From positions 930,001-994,000 of the forward strand of contig OY725491.1 of assembly GCA_963281255.1 (NCBI GenBank): a stretch of DNA of 64,000 nucleotides, given 5' to 3'. The notes beneath the pieces were generated by a model. That model saw only the letters and a list, made by a program, of their open reading frames with translations, was not told the DNA's origin and searched no databases. The translations under genes and the position numbers were made by a program. This stretch comes from Aphrocallistes beatrix (taxonomy: Eukaryota > Porifera > Hexactinellida > Sceptrulophora > Aphrocallistidae). Shown piece by piece: positions 11,801 to 21,507 of this stretch (position 1 is its first letter; every line of letters starts with the position of its first letter).

Positions 11801-14800
11801 GGTTGAAACCGGACCAATCGGACCGGTGGTTACGACCTTGCCCACAGTGGTACAGAGCTAGCGCGGTCTCTGTGTGTCCCCTTGGGTCCGGAATCCATGG
11901 TCCAGGGAATGACTGAGAAATATATTTTCTCATTTAGGTCTCTGATGATTGATCCCCAGGGGCAGGCCAACAAGTGGATCAAGAACTCAGAGAAGGAGAA
12001 GGGCCTCCACGTAGTTAAACTCACAGACGGAGACTACATCCGAACTCTAGAGAACTGCATTCAGTTCGGTAGGCCCGTCCTGATTGAAAATGTGGGAGAG
12101 GAGCTGGACCCTTCTTTAGAACCTCTTCTCTTGAAGCAGACTTTCAAACAAGGTTCGATACCGTACTTTTATATTCTATCAAAGTTGTAAAATCTTTTAA
12201 ATTCTTATTTGAAATTGCAATGATGTTTAGAAATCGTATTAGAAAATTTCACATTGGAAAATCTTAAAATGACAACAATTTCCATTATAATTATGCTACC
12301 TTATTTCCCACACTCTTCACTACTTCTTTGATTGATTTCTATATAGTATATCCTATTTAAATGACAATTGCCTCGACTCTTCACCCTACTTACTTACTTT
12401 TACAAACAGGCGGAGTTCAATGCATCAAGCTTGGGGACAACACAGTTGAGTACTCAGAAGATTTCAGACTCTACATCACCACGAAATTGAGAAATCCTCA
12501 CTACCTCCCAGAACTGCAAGTCAAAGTGTCTCTCCTCAACTTCATGATCACCCCACAGGGACTAGAAGACCAATTGCTCGGGATCGTGGTTGCTAAGGAA
12601 AGGTAAGGAATGTCTGTTATAAACTATTAGCAATTCTCTAGAAAATTCTTGGCATCTAAAAATGTGACTTATTCAATTCAATATTATTTTGGTTATTTAG
12701 AGTTGTAAAATATTGTAACTCTGTTACCTCTGTAACTTAAAAGAAATATATGTCCCCAATCCCAATTATTTGAGTCTATGATAATAGGAATATAATAATA
12801 ATGATCTAATTTACTCTCTAACCCTAGACCTGAGTTGGAGCAGGAGAGAAACGATCTGATCATACAGAGTGCTGAGAACAAGAAAGCTCTCAAGGAAATT
12901 GAAGATAAGATCTTGGAGACACTCTCAGCATCTGAAGGGAATATTTTGGAAGATGAGTCAGCTATTGAGATACTCAACTCCTCGAAAGTGTTATCCAATG
13001 AGATTCAAGAGAAACAAAAGGTATGGAATATAAGTGGTGGCAATCGGAGGCACAAATGCCAGCCTCAACCCAAATAATTTTGTGTCGCATCCTCATACAT
13101 GCCAACCTCTGCAAGAAAAAAAGCTGGACATAAGTAGCCTTTAGTGGGCCTTAGTATATTCGTATTAGTCCTACAAACTGAAAATCGGAACAATTCCACT
13201 TTTGGAACGTTTTCACAGGACATTACTTTCAAAATATGTCCGATAAAAGCGGGATGTCCCGCAAAAAACGAGAGATTTTGCAAGTATGCCCTATAATTCA
13301 GTTGTTAATACAGTCGAAACCGGTTTTTTCTTCCTGTTTCTTTACAGGTTCAAACAGTAAGAAAAAACTAATGGAAATTAATATATAGATTTGGAATTTT
13401 TTACATAATTAAGATTCTGAAATAGTAAGAAAAATGATAAGTAAGGATAAACCGGAGTGAGAAAAAACCGGTTTCGACTGTACATGCCACCATTTTTCTC
13501 ACAACTAAAATATATTTGGTTTGATTAACGAACTCGTGGTATGTTGACTGCCCAATCCTGTGTCTAGATTGCGGATGAGACAGAAAAGAAGATCAACCAA
13601 TCCAGGGCAGGCTACCGCCCAGTAGCTAGCCATGCTAGCATTCTCTTCTTTTCCATCAGCGATCTCCCAAACATAGACCCCATGTACCAGTACTCCCTCG
13701 TGTGGTTCATCAACTTGTTCGTGCTCTCCATTACTGAGAGGTGAGGATATGTCTGTGCATATTTGCAATGTTATATTTGTTGTATTAAACGAGTATGTAT
13801 TCCCAATAATCTACAAAAAAATTCATTGGAAAAGATTTATTTCACTTTTTTATTTATTTATCAAAGTTCATTTTATTATCAATCATACCATTGCAGTAAT
13901 GTTAAAAATAATATTTGAAAAATCGATTGAAAAAGTTGTAAAATTTCGTTGAAATTTAGGTTAAATATTGATTCGAAGATTATTGCTGTTTTAAAACTTT
14001 CTTTTGATAGTCCGAAATCTCGAAAACTGGATCGCCGGTTGAGTTTCCTCACCGACTACTTCACGTACAGTCTCTACTGCAACGTATGTCGGTCTCTGTT
14101 TGAGAAGGACAAACTCCTCTTCTCATTCCTTCTCTGCACTAACCTGATGAAGGCGAAGGGGGAGCTAGGGAGCCAGGAGTTCATGTTCTTCCTTACTGGA
14201 GGTGTCGGGTTAGAAAACAAGGTTTGTTGGTTTGTTAAGAATAAATACTTGCCAACTGTCTCGCTTTTCAGTTTGTAGGACTAATACGAATACAGCCAAA
14301 ATGTCAATTTGATTACTTTCTTGGCGACAAAAGAACGATATGCAAAAATATCCGAATATTTTATAATGAACTTAAATACATGAATAAAACAATTTATGCT
14401 ACAAAGATTTGATGCCATAAAACCCGATGAGACAAAAAAAACCCGATTTCGACTGTCTACTATTTCCCGCTAAATACTACTTATGCCCCGCTTTTTTCTT
14501 TCCAGAGGTTGGCATGTATGGAAATATGTTTTTGTTTTTAATGCAAATGAACGAATGTAATACACTGTACATGCTTTATGTCAAAGTCTGTATTCAGGGT
14601 ATTATACAGCCCTCCAGAAATACGCTCCTAATCTCAAACCCTAAATTTTCATACGCCTAAATCGATAAATAACATTATAATATAGGATAAATTGGGTATT
14701 ATTCTGAAATTTAACGCTCCTAAACATTTTGAGGCTTAACATTCCTTAACTGTGTGCTAGGTCTCCCGTTACAATTTCAACTTTTCTCTTCGTAGTTGGC

Positions 14801-17800
14801 TAATCCAGATTCCTCTTGGCTTTCTGACAAGTCCTGGGATGAGATTTGTCGGATGTGTGACCTACCAGCTTTCAGTGGTTTCAGAGACACATTTATGTCT
14901 GATTTATTCGAGTGGCAGAAACTCTACGACAACAGAGAGCCACAGACCGTCAAGATGCCGACTCCTTGGGACACGCAGCTGAACGATTTCCAGAAAATGA
15001 TCGTGATAAGGTGTATTCGCCCTGACAAGATGATCCCCATCATCATTGAGTTTGTTAAAGCTAAACTTGGTAAGCACTGCTACTATACTCATGTGTCATG
15101 TGCTGTACATCTTATGTGAGATTTGTTCGGAATTGATTGAGGAAAGTTCTGGAAATGCGAGGTGTCAGATGGTGAGTCTAGGAACATGTTCTCACATCCT
15201 TTTTCATACTTCTCTAATATGGACATAATCTTTGGGAGAATAGTATACTCTGTTTACATGGAAAATGAAGGAAGGCAGAAAGATGAAAAAAAGGAAGGGT
15301 AGTTTTGGTTGAGCTAACCACCACCATATAATATTAATCTTGCATCACTGAAAAGTAACAACATCAGATTACTAACCGCAGCCTTCTAGAAGAGGTTTGC
15401 GAATTTGAGGGATCAAATTTCTCATGAATTTCCCAGGAAATATAGAAAAACATGTGTTACCATTACCCTCTTAAATGTACATATCTCAGTCATCTGTGTG
15501 TTGAAAGAACACTCCTACACTTATTCTAGTTTTAGTTACATGTACTAGTATTTACTCTAATTTATATACACATCCAGTACACACTCCTTAGTCCGAACAC
15601 CCAAAATATAATTATTCACCTCTATGCTTTGAAAGAATGTTATAATCTTAGATCTTTCAATAAGATTGAGAAACCTCATTAAAGAAAGCAATCATAACAA
15701 AATATATTTAATATTCTAACAATACAAATTTATTGTTGTTGATACCCCATTGAATTAGTGTTATTTCACTAATCGGAACGATTTTTTCGATCATTGGCGC
15801 AGAGCTGTTCGGATTAGGAGGATGTACTCTGTATTATGTCCTAGAATCAAATTGTAGGTGACAAGTTTGTACAGCCGCCTCCATTCGATCTCGCGAAATG
15901 CTACGCCGATTCCAACAGTTGTTCCCCTCTCATCTTCGTCCTCACTCCTGGAGCTGACCCCATGGCTGCGCTACTCAAATTCGCTTCCGATAAAGGATTC
16001 GCGGACGATAAATTCAATGCCATTTCGCTGGGACAGGGACAGGGGCCAATCGCTTCCAGGATGATAGAGGAAGCGATACGGGTGGGGTCGTGGGTGGTCC
16101 TACAGAATTGTCACTTGGCGGTCAGCTGGATGGCTCCGTTGGAGAAAACGTGTGAAGATATGACACCTGGGAAAGTGCACGCCGATTTTAGACTCTGGCT
16201 GACTAGCTACCCCTCCGAAAAGGTCAGTACAACCCAGTTTACACTAAACTCAGTTAATATTATATTAATTTTAATATCAATCTAAGCATAGATTCCCAAT
16301 ATTGTGTTTTTGAAGCTCTGTGATTAATACAGTGGGTCCTGCCATAACGGCCACTCTATAGTAATTGCCTGTAAAAGAGTCCTGTCATCATAAATTGTTC
16401 CGTCTCATTATGGAATTATAACGTCATTACCACCTTTTTTAAAAATGATTAGAAATACAGTTTTTCGACTATAACTCCGCCATTTTAAGTGATATAATGC
16501 TGAGATTCTAATAGAATGTGTATACAGTCAGGGTCGCTTATTGTGAACCACCAGGGGACCAAAAAATCTGTTCATAATAGAGATACTTCATATTAAGCGA
16601 ACTTGGTTCAATACAAATCCTATCTCAAAAATGAAATTGAGACCAGGAGGTTAGTTCATAATAAACGAACGTTCATATTAAGCGGGTTCATAATAAGTGA
16701 CCCTGACTGTATTAATATTCTTCACATATGATACAATTATCACCTAAATACGATGACTCATCACTCTGTTATGACATCAAAAATTGAAATTTTTGATTTT
16801 TTGAGTGATATCGATTATATCAGTAAGACAGACATATTTAGAGATGTTATCTACCTTCGCATTAATCAATGTGAGCCTCGGCGCCCAAAGTCCACCTATT
16901 TAATTACGCAAACTCGATTTTGATTGGTTGTCAACCGTGGTTTTAGGCATCATAATACTACTTATGAGTAAGCAGATTCTTTTTACTTTTGAGTGATGCA
17001 AGAATTAAATTTCTTTCCAGTTTCCTGTGACAGTACTACAGAACGGAGTCAAGATGACGAATGAACCGCCCACAGGTCTCAGACAGAATCTGCTACAGTC
17101 CTACCTCAACGATCCTATCTCAGACCCTGAGTTCTTCAACGGATGTCCTGAGAAAGTCGTGGTCAGTTTCTAGCTCATACTTTCTAATTTATACTACACC
17201 GTTGCACTGTTAATCTTATATATTAAAACACAATGTTTTTGGTTTGTTTTTTTGTTTGTGCAAATTGAGTAAGGAATTGGGGAGTGCTAGAAACGTGAAA
17301 TTTGGCACGCAGGTAATTAATAATCAAACTAGAAGGGAGCTAGAAGGTCTAAGCGAATCTGACATTTTGGCCTAGTCTTTCGTGCATTAGGTAGGGATCT
17401 ACCATGGACTCCAACGTCTTAAATATTTTCTGAAATTATATTTATGTTTGTTACTAGCATTTTTCAGTCATTTGGATTTGTTTCATTTTGCAATTAAGCG
17501 CGCTTGTTAATTATAATTCTCTAATGCCAATACGAGACAATTAAATTTACAATTCCTTAGAAAATTTCTGTATACAGATGGATGATTCTGCATAATCGGG
17601 ACACTTTGGTCCCGGATATTTTGTCCCGATTAAGCGGAGTCCCCAATTAACCGATGAAATTCAGTATTGGCTTCTAAGTATGGGAACCATTTCGTTCCTG
17701 GAGACTTGTCTCAATTAAGTGGAGTTGACTGTATATTGGAGAAGATAATTCATCTTATAACAAAAAGAATTCTCATATCAGTGGCATATATACAGTCGAC

Positions 17801-20800
17801 TCCGCTTAATAGGGTCACTGTTTAATCGGGTCAACCCCTTAATCGGGCCACTTTGGGCAGGACCGGAATAGCACTCATACATAGAAGCTAATACAAAATA
17901 TTTTCGGTTAATAGGGTTCTCCGCTTAATCGGGGCAAAATGTCCTCTGACCGATGTGACCCTATTAAGCGGAGTCGACTGTACTTTGGTTCTAATTATCC
18001 CTACTTTGGAGTAGCAATCATAGTTACATCAGATTACTAACTATTTAAAACTTTTCCAGATTTGGGAGAAACTCCTGTTCAGTCTCTGCTTCCTCCACGC
18101 CCTGGTGCAGGAGCGTATCTCATTCGGTCCGCTCGGTTGGAACATCCCTTACGGGTTCAACGAGTCCGATCTCCGAATCTCAGTGAGACAACTGCAGACG
18201 TTTATCAATGAGTATGACGAGGTGCCGTTCAATGCACTGGTCTACCTCACCGGGCATCTCAACTACGGCGGTAGGGTTACTGATGACTGGGATAGGTGAG
18301 TAGGCCTATAGACCCCTTTTATAATCATACGGAATGTGTATGTAGATATTCACGGAGGAATTAACTTTAAATCCATGGGACTGTTTTGTCCAAACTCTTC
18401 CTTGTTTTTCTCTAGATTCAGGGAGAACAATATTTTATTGTCTGTGTTTGACCTTAACAATTGTGGAAACAAACAAATCAAAGCGAATTTTCTTAAAATA
18501 TTAAAACAGTGTTCGATGTTGCAACTCATTTCCGATTCATTCATTTTTAAGCGGGGAAGGAATAAAAATGCGGGCTCTTTATATAAATAGAATGAACTCC
18601 CAGTGGAAGTATTGAATATTTCTGATGGTTGATTATTGTACTGGCATTTATTCTCTAGACGCACTCTCCTCTCACTCGTCTCCATTTACTACAACAAAGA
18701 TGTCATAGAAGATCCTTGCTACAAGTTCTCTCCCAGTGGGACATACCACATTCCTCCCAAATCTTCCTACGAGGATTACATTGAGTTCATCAAAGAGTTT
18801 CCGTTGGTGCAACACCCAGAAATATTCGGAATGCATGAAAACGTTGATGTCTCTAAAGATCTTTTGAAAACTAAAACTGTGAGCTATTACCTTACAAGTT
18901 ATTGAAACATGTATTTTTCAAACTACATCATTGCTAATATCGACTCCACACTATTATATAGGTGTATACTACTATCTCACTCCACTTATTCATAATTGTA
19001 CGTATTTATAGTTATTCGATTCAGTTCTGTTGACACAAACTCAGGGCACTGGAGGAGGAAGTGGGAAGAAGAGCGATGAAACTCTCAACGAGATTGCTTC
19101 CGACATTCTTTCTAAGGTCTTGAATCATTTGCATTTGTGACAGTTTCATTACTAACAGTATGTGATCCAAATTCCATCCCATGTGTGATGATAAAAGCTA
19201 TGAATTCTACGGATCTGGCAGTTGAAAATAATGAGACACATTTCAGACGAATATTCCAAAAAAAACTGGTTGAAAACCTGATTATTTGCGACTGTTACTA
19301 TAAATAGCTATCGCGTATAATTTTCTAATCAATGGGTTCTTAGATTCCCTACTAGAGTACGTCTTATCTGAGTTTACTGTATCTCCAGCTGATAGCCCAA
19401 TTCGATCTGGAAGCCGCTAAAGCCAAATACCCAGTCCGTTACGAGGAGTCTATCAACACAGTATTAGTGCAGGAGATGGAGAGGTTCAATAGACTCACCT
19501 CAGTGATACGCAGCACACTAATGAACTTGCAGAAGGCGATAAAAGGATTGGTTGTTATGAATGCTGAGTTGGAGAACCTGGCTGGGAGCTTGTTGATTGG
19601 AAAAGTTCCCGCTTTGTGGGCTAAAAAGTCTTACCCCTCCCTCAAACCTCTCGGTAGCTACGTGAATGATCTGTTGGAGAGACTGAACTTCCTGCAGGTA
19701 CGAGGTTGCCAGTGACTCATTATCTTGTGTTCATTTAAACATACAGTCGACTCCGCTTAATAGGGTCACATCAGTCAGAGGACATTTTGACCCGATTAAG
19801 CGGAAAATATTTTGAATTAGCTTCTATGTGTGAGAGCTATTCCTGTCCTGCCAAAAGTGTCCCGATTAACCAGTGACCATAATAAGCGGAGTCGACTGTA
19901 ATTTTAAGTGGTTTTCTTGTTATTTGAAGTTTAATAGGCAATTTTTACAAATATTTTCAAGATTTAACTGTAGAATGCCCAGCATTTATATGGCTTCAGT
20001 GCCATAAAAAATGGCTTGGAGACATCCGCGATATCGGGGACACTGTGTCCCCTCTGGGCATTCTACGGTTAAGGTGTAAAATAAACTTATTTTCTAAGAA
20101 TTTCGCAATAATTTAGCCTCTTTGTGTTTTAATAATTTGTAGCGATCGTAACACTTTCGACAATCTCCGTTATTATAAATGGGATAGATTACTACCATTC
20201 TAATCTTTTGATTTCTAGAAATGGATGGATTTCGGTAAACCGAGCACATTCTGGATTTCTGGATTCTTCTTCACTCAGGCCTTCCTCACCGGAGCTCTGC
20301 AGAACTACGCGAGGAAGTACACCATCCCCATCGACACGCTTGGCTTCCTATTCAAGGCAGGTTTATGGAGATCTGTAACCTCTAATAAATACGTGGAAAT
20401 CTATAGGGAATATTTCCAGAAAATTTCGTGCGAAATTTATTTGTGGCGAAAAATTGGGCATTGTGTTAAATTATTAGTGCACAGTAGAACATCGTTAATA
20501 CGAACACGGATAATGCGAAACTCCGAACAGATACTCTATCTCCTAGGAGGAAAATACGTGTAAATCAGTCGAGTTAATACGAACAAATTTTGAGCGTCCC
20601 TGGTTTTCATATTAACGAGATTCTACTGTATATAAAACCACACTAAAACCACACGTAATACAGATGACTCCGCTTAATCGGGACACTTTGGTCCCGGATA
20701 TTTTGTCCTGATTAAGCGGAGTTCCCAATTAACCGATAAAATATAGTATTAGTTTCTATGTATGGGAACTATTCCGTTCCTGGAGACTTGTCCCCATTAA

Positions 20801-21507
20801 TCTGAGTTGACTGTATCTGTGTCTACAGATCCTGCAGGAAGATCACATGGACAAACATCCAGAGGACGGCGTGTATGTGCACGGACTGTATCTGGACGGG
20901 GCGAGATGGGACAGGAAGAAAGGAGTGCTCGGGGAACAGTTCCCGAAGGCACTCTACGACCTAGTGCCCGTCATCTGGATGAAACCAGGTTTCTGTGTAT
21001 TTAATGGAATTCTGATAAACTTGATGATAATCAATCAAAATATTTCCTGTTGCTAGGCTAATTTCGCAATATTATCCATTGTTAGAGACAGCAAGATATG
21101 TAGAACCTCATTGAGTCTAAGGAATTCTTTTCCCTATTACGTCATCAAATTGATCTTGTACTACAGTGTGAGCGAGGATGTGAAATGCAGCCAATTAACA
21201 TTATGATAATAATTTTAATGACGGGAAATTAACATTATGATCGTAAATTTTATGGAATTAGCATTATGAATCTAACACCTTTGTATGATTCTTTTTCAAC
21301 CAATACAATTCTTCAGAAATACGGGACAAAATGCCGGAGATCACTGCGTACAAGTGCCCAGTGTACAAAACCTCAGAGAGGAGAGGAGTTCTCTCCACGA
21401 CAGGACACTCCACCAACTACGTGCTGCCCATCATGATGCCCACTGACAAGCCTATCTCTCACTGGATTAACAGAGGTGTCGCCATGCTCTGTCAGCTGGA
21501 TGACTGA
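1794..21507 (+). CDS. DNAH3/7/12: Axonemal dynein heavy chain, DNAH3/7/12 group (3' half, 27 exons)
   Basis: Motor subunit of an inner-arm axonemal dynein that moves cilia by ATP-driven walking on the B-tubule. Exons: 1794-2192, 2772-2982, 3598-3713, 5112-5304, 6014-6370, 7012-7245, 7802-7957, 8190-8354, 9159-9380, 9490-9726, 10630-10923, 11286-11431, 11938-12152, 12410-12602, 12828-13020, 13568-13740, 14011-14221, 14796-15069, 15858-16222, 17021-17161, 18060-18295, 18659-18878, 19012-19116, 19389-19697, 20219-20356, 20829-20988, 21317-21507. Together they give 5854 nt, one base to finish a split codon and then 1951 codons including TGA, with no frame conflict. Motifs seen: [11 protein letters not shown] (AAA3), [10 protein letters not shown] (AAA4 P-loop), [40 protein letters not shown] near the end. 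The [20 protein letters not shown] segment and the [10 protein letters not shown] stalk end fit the DNAH3/7/12 group better than DNAH1 or DNAH6, by memory of those proteins. The gene is cut at its 5' side by the window; a full protein would be about 4000 residues. Confidence 0.95.
2208..2380. mobile_element. Palindromic element, family H
   Basis: Ends CAGTGGAATTCGTTTGTTAG and GCAAACTCCACTG, with TTAGCAA repeats inside. It begins 16 bp after the donor of dynein exon 1794-2192. Confidence 0.7.
2583..2682. repeat. Short palindromic element, family M
   Basis: Ends CCGTCTTTTCCTGAATAAG and TTTATTCAGGGAAAGACTG; relatives at 6433 and 9750. Confidence 0.6.
3003..3193. mobile_element. Mutator-like short element with GC-rich direct repeats
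   Basis: GGCATGCCTAATTTCCGGGA at the left and its complement at the right; AATTATTAC occurs exactly at both sides (2994-3002 and 3194-3202), 9 bp. Inside, CGTCCCGGAAATTAGG recurs four times in the same direction. It starts 20 bp after the donor of dynein exon 2. Confidence 0.8.
3417..3476. repeat. 60-bp minimal palindromic element, family J
   Basis: CAGTAGACTTTGGACATAGT at the left, its imperfect complement ending TATATCTACTG at the right. Confidence 0.5.
3765..4337. mobile_element. Foldback element with ~215-bp inverted arms
   Basis: TTAGGGCGGTCAGAAAGTTC at the left and its complement at the right; the arms match for over 200 bp with few mismatches and enclose about 140 bp. TA occurs at both ends. 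No coding capacity. Confidence 0.9.
4430..4736. repeat. Half element of family B with a family Q insertion
   Basis: 4430-4497 is the right half of family B, ending GATTAAGCGGAGTTGACTG. 4506-4690 carries GCATGCCAACCGTCCCGC and repeated GTCCCG blocks of family Q, and 4719-4735 is another GATTAAGCGGAGTCACTG end. Confidence 0.6.
4772..5088. mobile_element. hAT-like non-autonomous element
   Basis: Ends CAGAGTTGCACGCGGGCCG and CGGCCCGCGAGCAACTCTG; flanks TGCCATAC and TGTCATAC, 8 bp with one mismatch. GCGGGC blocks recur inside. It ends 23 bp before dynein exon 4. Confidence 0.75.
5112..7245 (+). CDS. Dynein exons 4-6: AAA4 module
   Basis: Exon 4 (5112-5304) carries the Walker A loop [10 protein letters not shown]. 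Exon 5 (6014-6370) carries [19 protein letters not shown] in the Walker B region and [18 protein letters not shown]. Exon 6 (7012-7245) ends AAA4 with [13 protein letters not shown] just before the stalk. AAA4 in dyneins usually binds nucleotide in a regulatory way; the glycine-rich loop and lysine/arginine context are intact here. The Walker A lysine position reads R (SGRQS), as in several inner-arm chains. Confidence 0.9.
5305..6013 (+). other. Dynein intron with family R and O repeats and a (TA)n tract
   Basis: 5405-5462 is a fragment of family R (CATTTTGGGCGGGGAAACC). About 5715-5965 is a family O element (CATGCGCCTAAATCTATAAA, CGCTCCTAGATAATCC) interrupted by about 20 TA dinucleotides at 5844-5883. 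Nothing coding is seen. Confidence 0.6.
6433..6921. mobile_element. Family M element carrying a degenerate tandem array
   Basis: Ends CCGTATTTCCCTGAATAAG and CTTATTCAGGGAAAGACAA. The stretch 6720-6890 is the reverse complement of 9760-9910. The stretch 6486-6715 is a degenerate 25-28 bp array around GGCATGAACTTTTGAC and is absent from the 9750 copy. Confidence 0.65.
7455..7687. mobile_element. hAT-like non-autonomous element with perfect 8-bp duplication
   Basis: CAGGGCCGCACCTAG at the left, AACCGGTCCTG at the right, CATCCACT on both sides (7447-7454 and 7688-7695). The inside has G tracts and four CCGACT(G/A) repeats. Confidence 0.8.
7802..10923 (+). CDS. Dynein exons 7-11: stalk coiled coil and microtubule-binding domain
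   Basis: Exons 7-8 give the outgoing helix (heptad-rich, [18 protein letters not shown], then [17 protein letters not shown]). Exons 9-10 give the globular microtubule-binding head ([20 protein letters not shown] to [20 protein letters not shown]). Exon 11 gives the returning helix and the entry to AAA5 ([30 protein letters not shown]). Exon junctions are all phase 0, so each exon is a modular piece of the stalk. The 903-bp intron 9727-10629 holds a decayed repeat and a 23-bp minisatellite. Confidence 0.9.
8462..8640. mobile_element. Pogo-style element, family A
   Basis: End CACTCGACTCCGCTTAATAG (second base changed) and complement of CAGTCGACTCCGCTTAATAG; TA on both sides. Confidence 0.8.
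8962..9117. mobile_element. Pogo-style element, family A
   Basis: CAGTCGACTCCGCTTAATAG at the left; right end decayed to CGACTCTA. It ends about 40 bp before the acceptor of dynein exon 9159-9380. Confidence 0.75.
9750..9982. mobile_element. Family M element
   Basis: Ends CAGTTGCCGTCTTTCCCTGA and TATTCAGGGATAGGCTG; it begins 23 bp after the donor of dynein exon 9490-9726 and shares its core with 6720-6890. Confidence 0.65.
10136..10260. repeat. Half element, family Q
   Basis: GCGGGAC-poor half ending AACAGTTGGCATGTATGC, similar to 54700-54839. Confidence 0.5.
10259..10613. repeat. 23-bp minisatellite, about 15 copies
   Basis: Unit ACAGTATTGGTTGTCATTG plus TGTG. Units alternate between GCCATT and GTCATT, and two units near 10545-10590 are 25 bp (extra CA). 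It ends 16 bp before dynein exon 10630. Confidence 0.95.
11025..11181. mobile_element. Pogo-style element, family B
   Basis: CAGTCAACTCCGCTTAATTG at one end and complement of CAGGTGACTCCGCTTATTAA at the other; the two ends differ consistently in this family. Confidence 0.8.
11286..14221 (+). CDS. Dynein exons 12-17: AAA5 and start of AAA6
   Basis: AAA5 is marked by [36 protein letters not shown] and [19 protein letters not shown]. The strut region follows in exon 15 ([29 protein letters not shown]). Exons 16-17 carry [34 protein letters not shown] and [16 protein letters not shown] at the approach to AAA6. Split arginine and serine codons at the 12602/12828 and 13740/14011 junctions restore the frame exactly. 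Confidence 0.9.
13095..13292. repeat. Family Q element
   Basis: Left CATGCCAACCTCTGCAAG, right TTGCAAGTATGCC, with GACATTAC and GTCCCGC blocks inside. Confidence 0.5.
13311..13480. mobile_element. Pogo-style element, family E
   Basis: CAGTCGAAACCGGTTTTTTC and its complement, TA on both sides, 170 bp. A half copy (CCCGATTTCGACTG) lies at 14440-14456. Confidence 0.8.
14245..14520. repeat. Family Q element with nested family E half
   Basis: Left TACTTGCCAACTGTCTCGC, right AGAGGTTGGCATGTATG. The segment around 14440 is a family E end. Confidence 0.55.
14602..14750. repeat. Family O fragment
   Basis: TATACAGCCCTCCAGAAATA, ACGCTCCTAATCTC and ATACGCCTAAATCGATAA; ends about 45 bp before dynein exon 18. 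Confidence 0.6.
14796..21507 (+). CDS. Dynein exons 18-27: AAA6 and C-terminal domain
   Basis: AAA6 motifs: [54 protein letters not shown]. The C-terminal domain contains [90 protein letters not shown] and [14 protein letters not shown], ending in MLCQLDD and TGA at 21505. Exon 25 ends at AAG 20356 followed by GCAGGT: the frame of exon 26 requires this GC donor, since the GT four bases later would shift the reading frame. Exon 26 begins only 15 bp after an inserted repeat (20661-20813). Confidence 0.92.
15070..15857 (+). other. Dynein intron with a CAGTAC-type element (family L)
   Basis: The element runs 15575-15831 with CAGTACACACTCCTTAGTCC at the left and TAGGAGGATGTACTCTG at the right, 26 bp before exon 15858. 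The rest (15070-15574) shows nothing recognisable. Confidence 0.6.
16331..16709. repeat. Family D half followed by a complete family C element
   Basis: 16331-16381 is a family D half (CAGTGGGTCCTGCCATAACG). 16525-16709 has CAGTCAGGGTCGCTTATTGT and its complement; an extra GCGGGTTCATAATAAG unit stands near the right end. Confidence 0.75.
17575..17731. mobile_element. Pogo-style element, family B
   Basis: Left end decayed (CAGATGGATGATTCTGCATA), right AAGTGGAGTTGACTG; core matches 11025-11181 in reverse. Confidence 0.75.
17793..17980. mobile_element. Pogo-style element, family A
   Basis: CAGTCGACTCCGCTTAATAG and perfect complement; this copy carries an extra CGGGTCAACCCCTTAAT repeat. Confidence 0.85.
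18346..18600. repeat. Intronic repeat ending in a family R fragment
   Basis: 18523-18600 resembles CATTTCCGGTT...GGAATAAAAATGCGGG of family R. No gene; the frames here are not conserved. Confidence 0.45.
19744..19898. mobile_element. Pogo-style element, family A
   Basis: CAGTCGACTCCGCTTAATAG and AAGCGGAGTCGACTG; TA on both sides; 46 bp after dynein exon 24. Confidence 0.8.
19963..20072. mobile_element. 110-bp twin element, family N
   Basis: TTAACTGTAGAATGCCCAG and CTGGGCATTCTACGGTTAA. About 95% identical to 60153-60261; both contain ACATCCGCGATATCGGGGAC. Confidence 0.8.
20482..20628. mobile_element. Pogo-style element, family I
   Basis: CAGTAGAACATCGTTAATAC and ATATTAACGAGATTCTACTG, in the intron between dynein exons 25 and 26. 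Confidence 0.75.
20661..20813. mobile_element. Pogo-style element, family B, next to a splice acceptor
   Basis: CAGATGACTCCGCTTAATCG and TCTGAGTTGACTG. It ends 15 bp before dynein exon 26 (20829), so branch-point sequence must lie within it. Confidence 0.8.

Noticed and set aside
12360..12606. Independent 81-codon gene starting at ATGACAATTG
   Set aside because: The start lies in intron; from 12410 the frame is dynein exon 14.
20357..20366. Use of the GT at 20361 as donor for dynein exon 25
   Set aside because: It would join exon 26 in a frame that gives [10 protein letters not shown] instead of [16 protein letters not shown]; the GC donor keeps the conserved frame.
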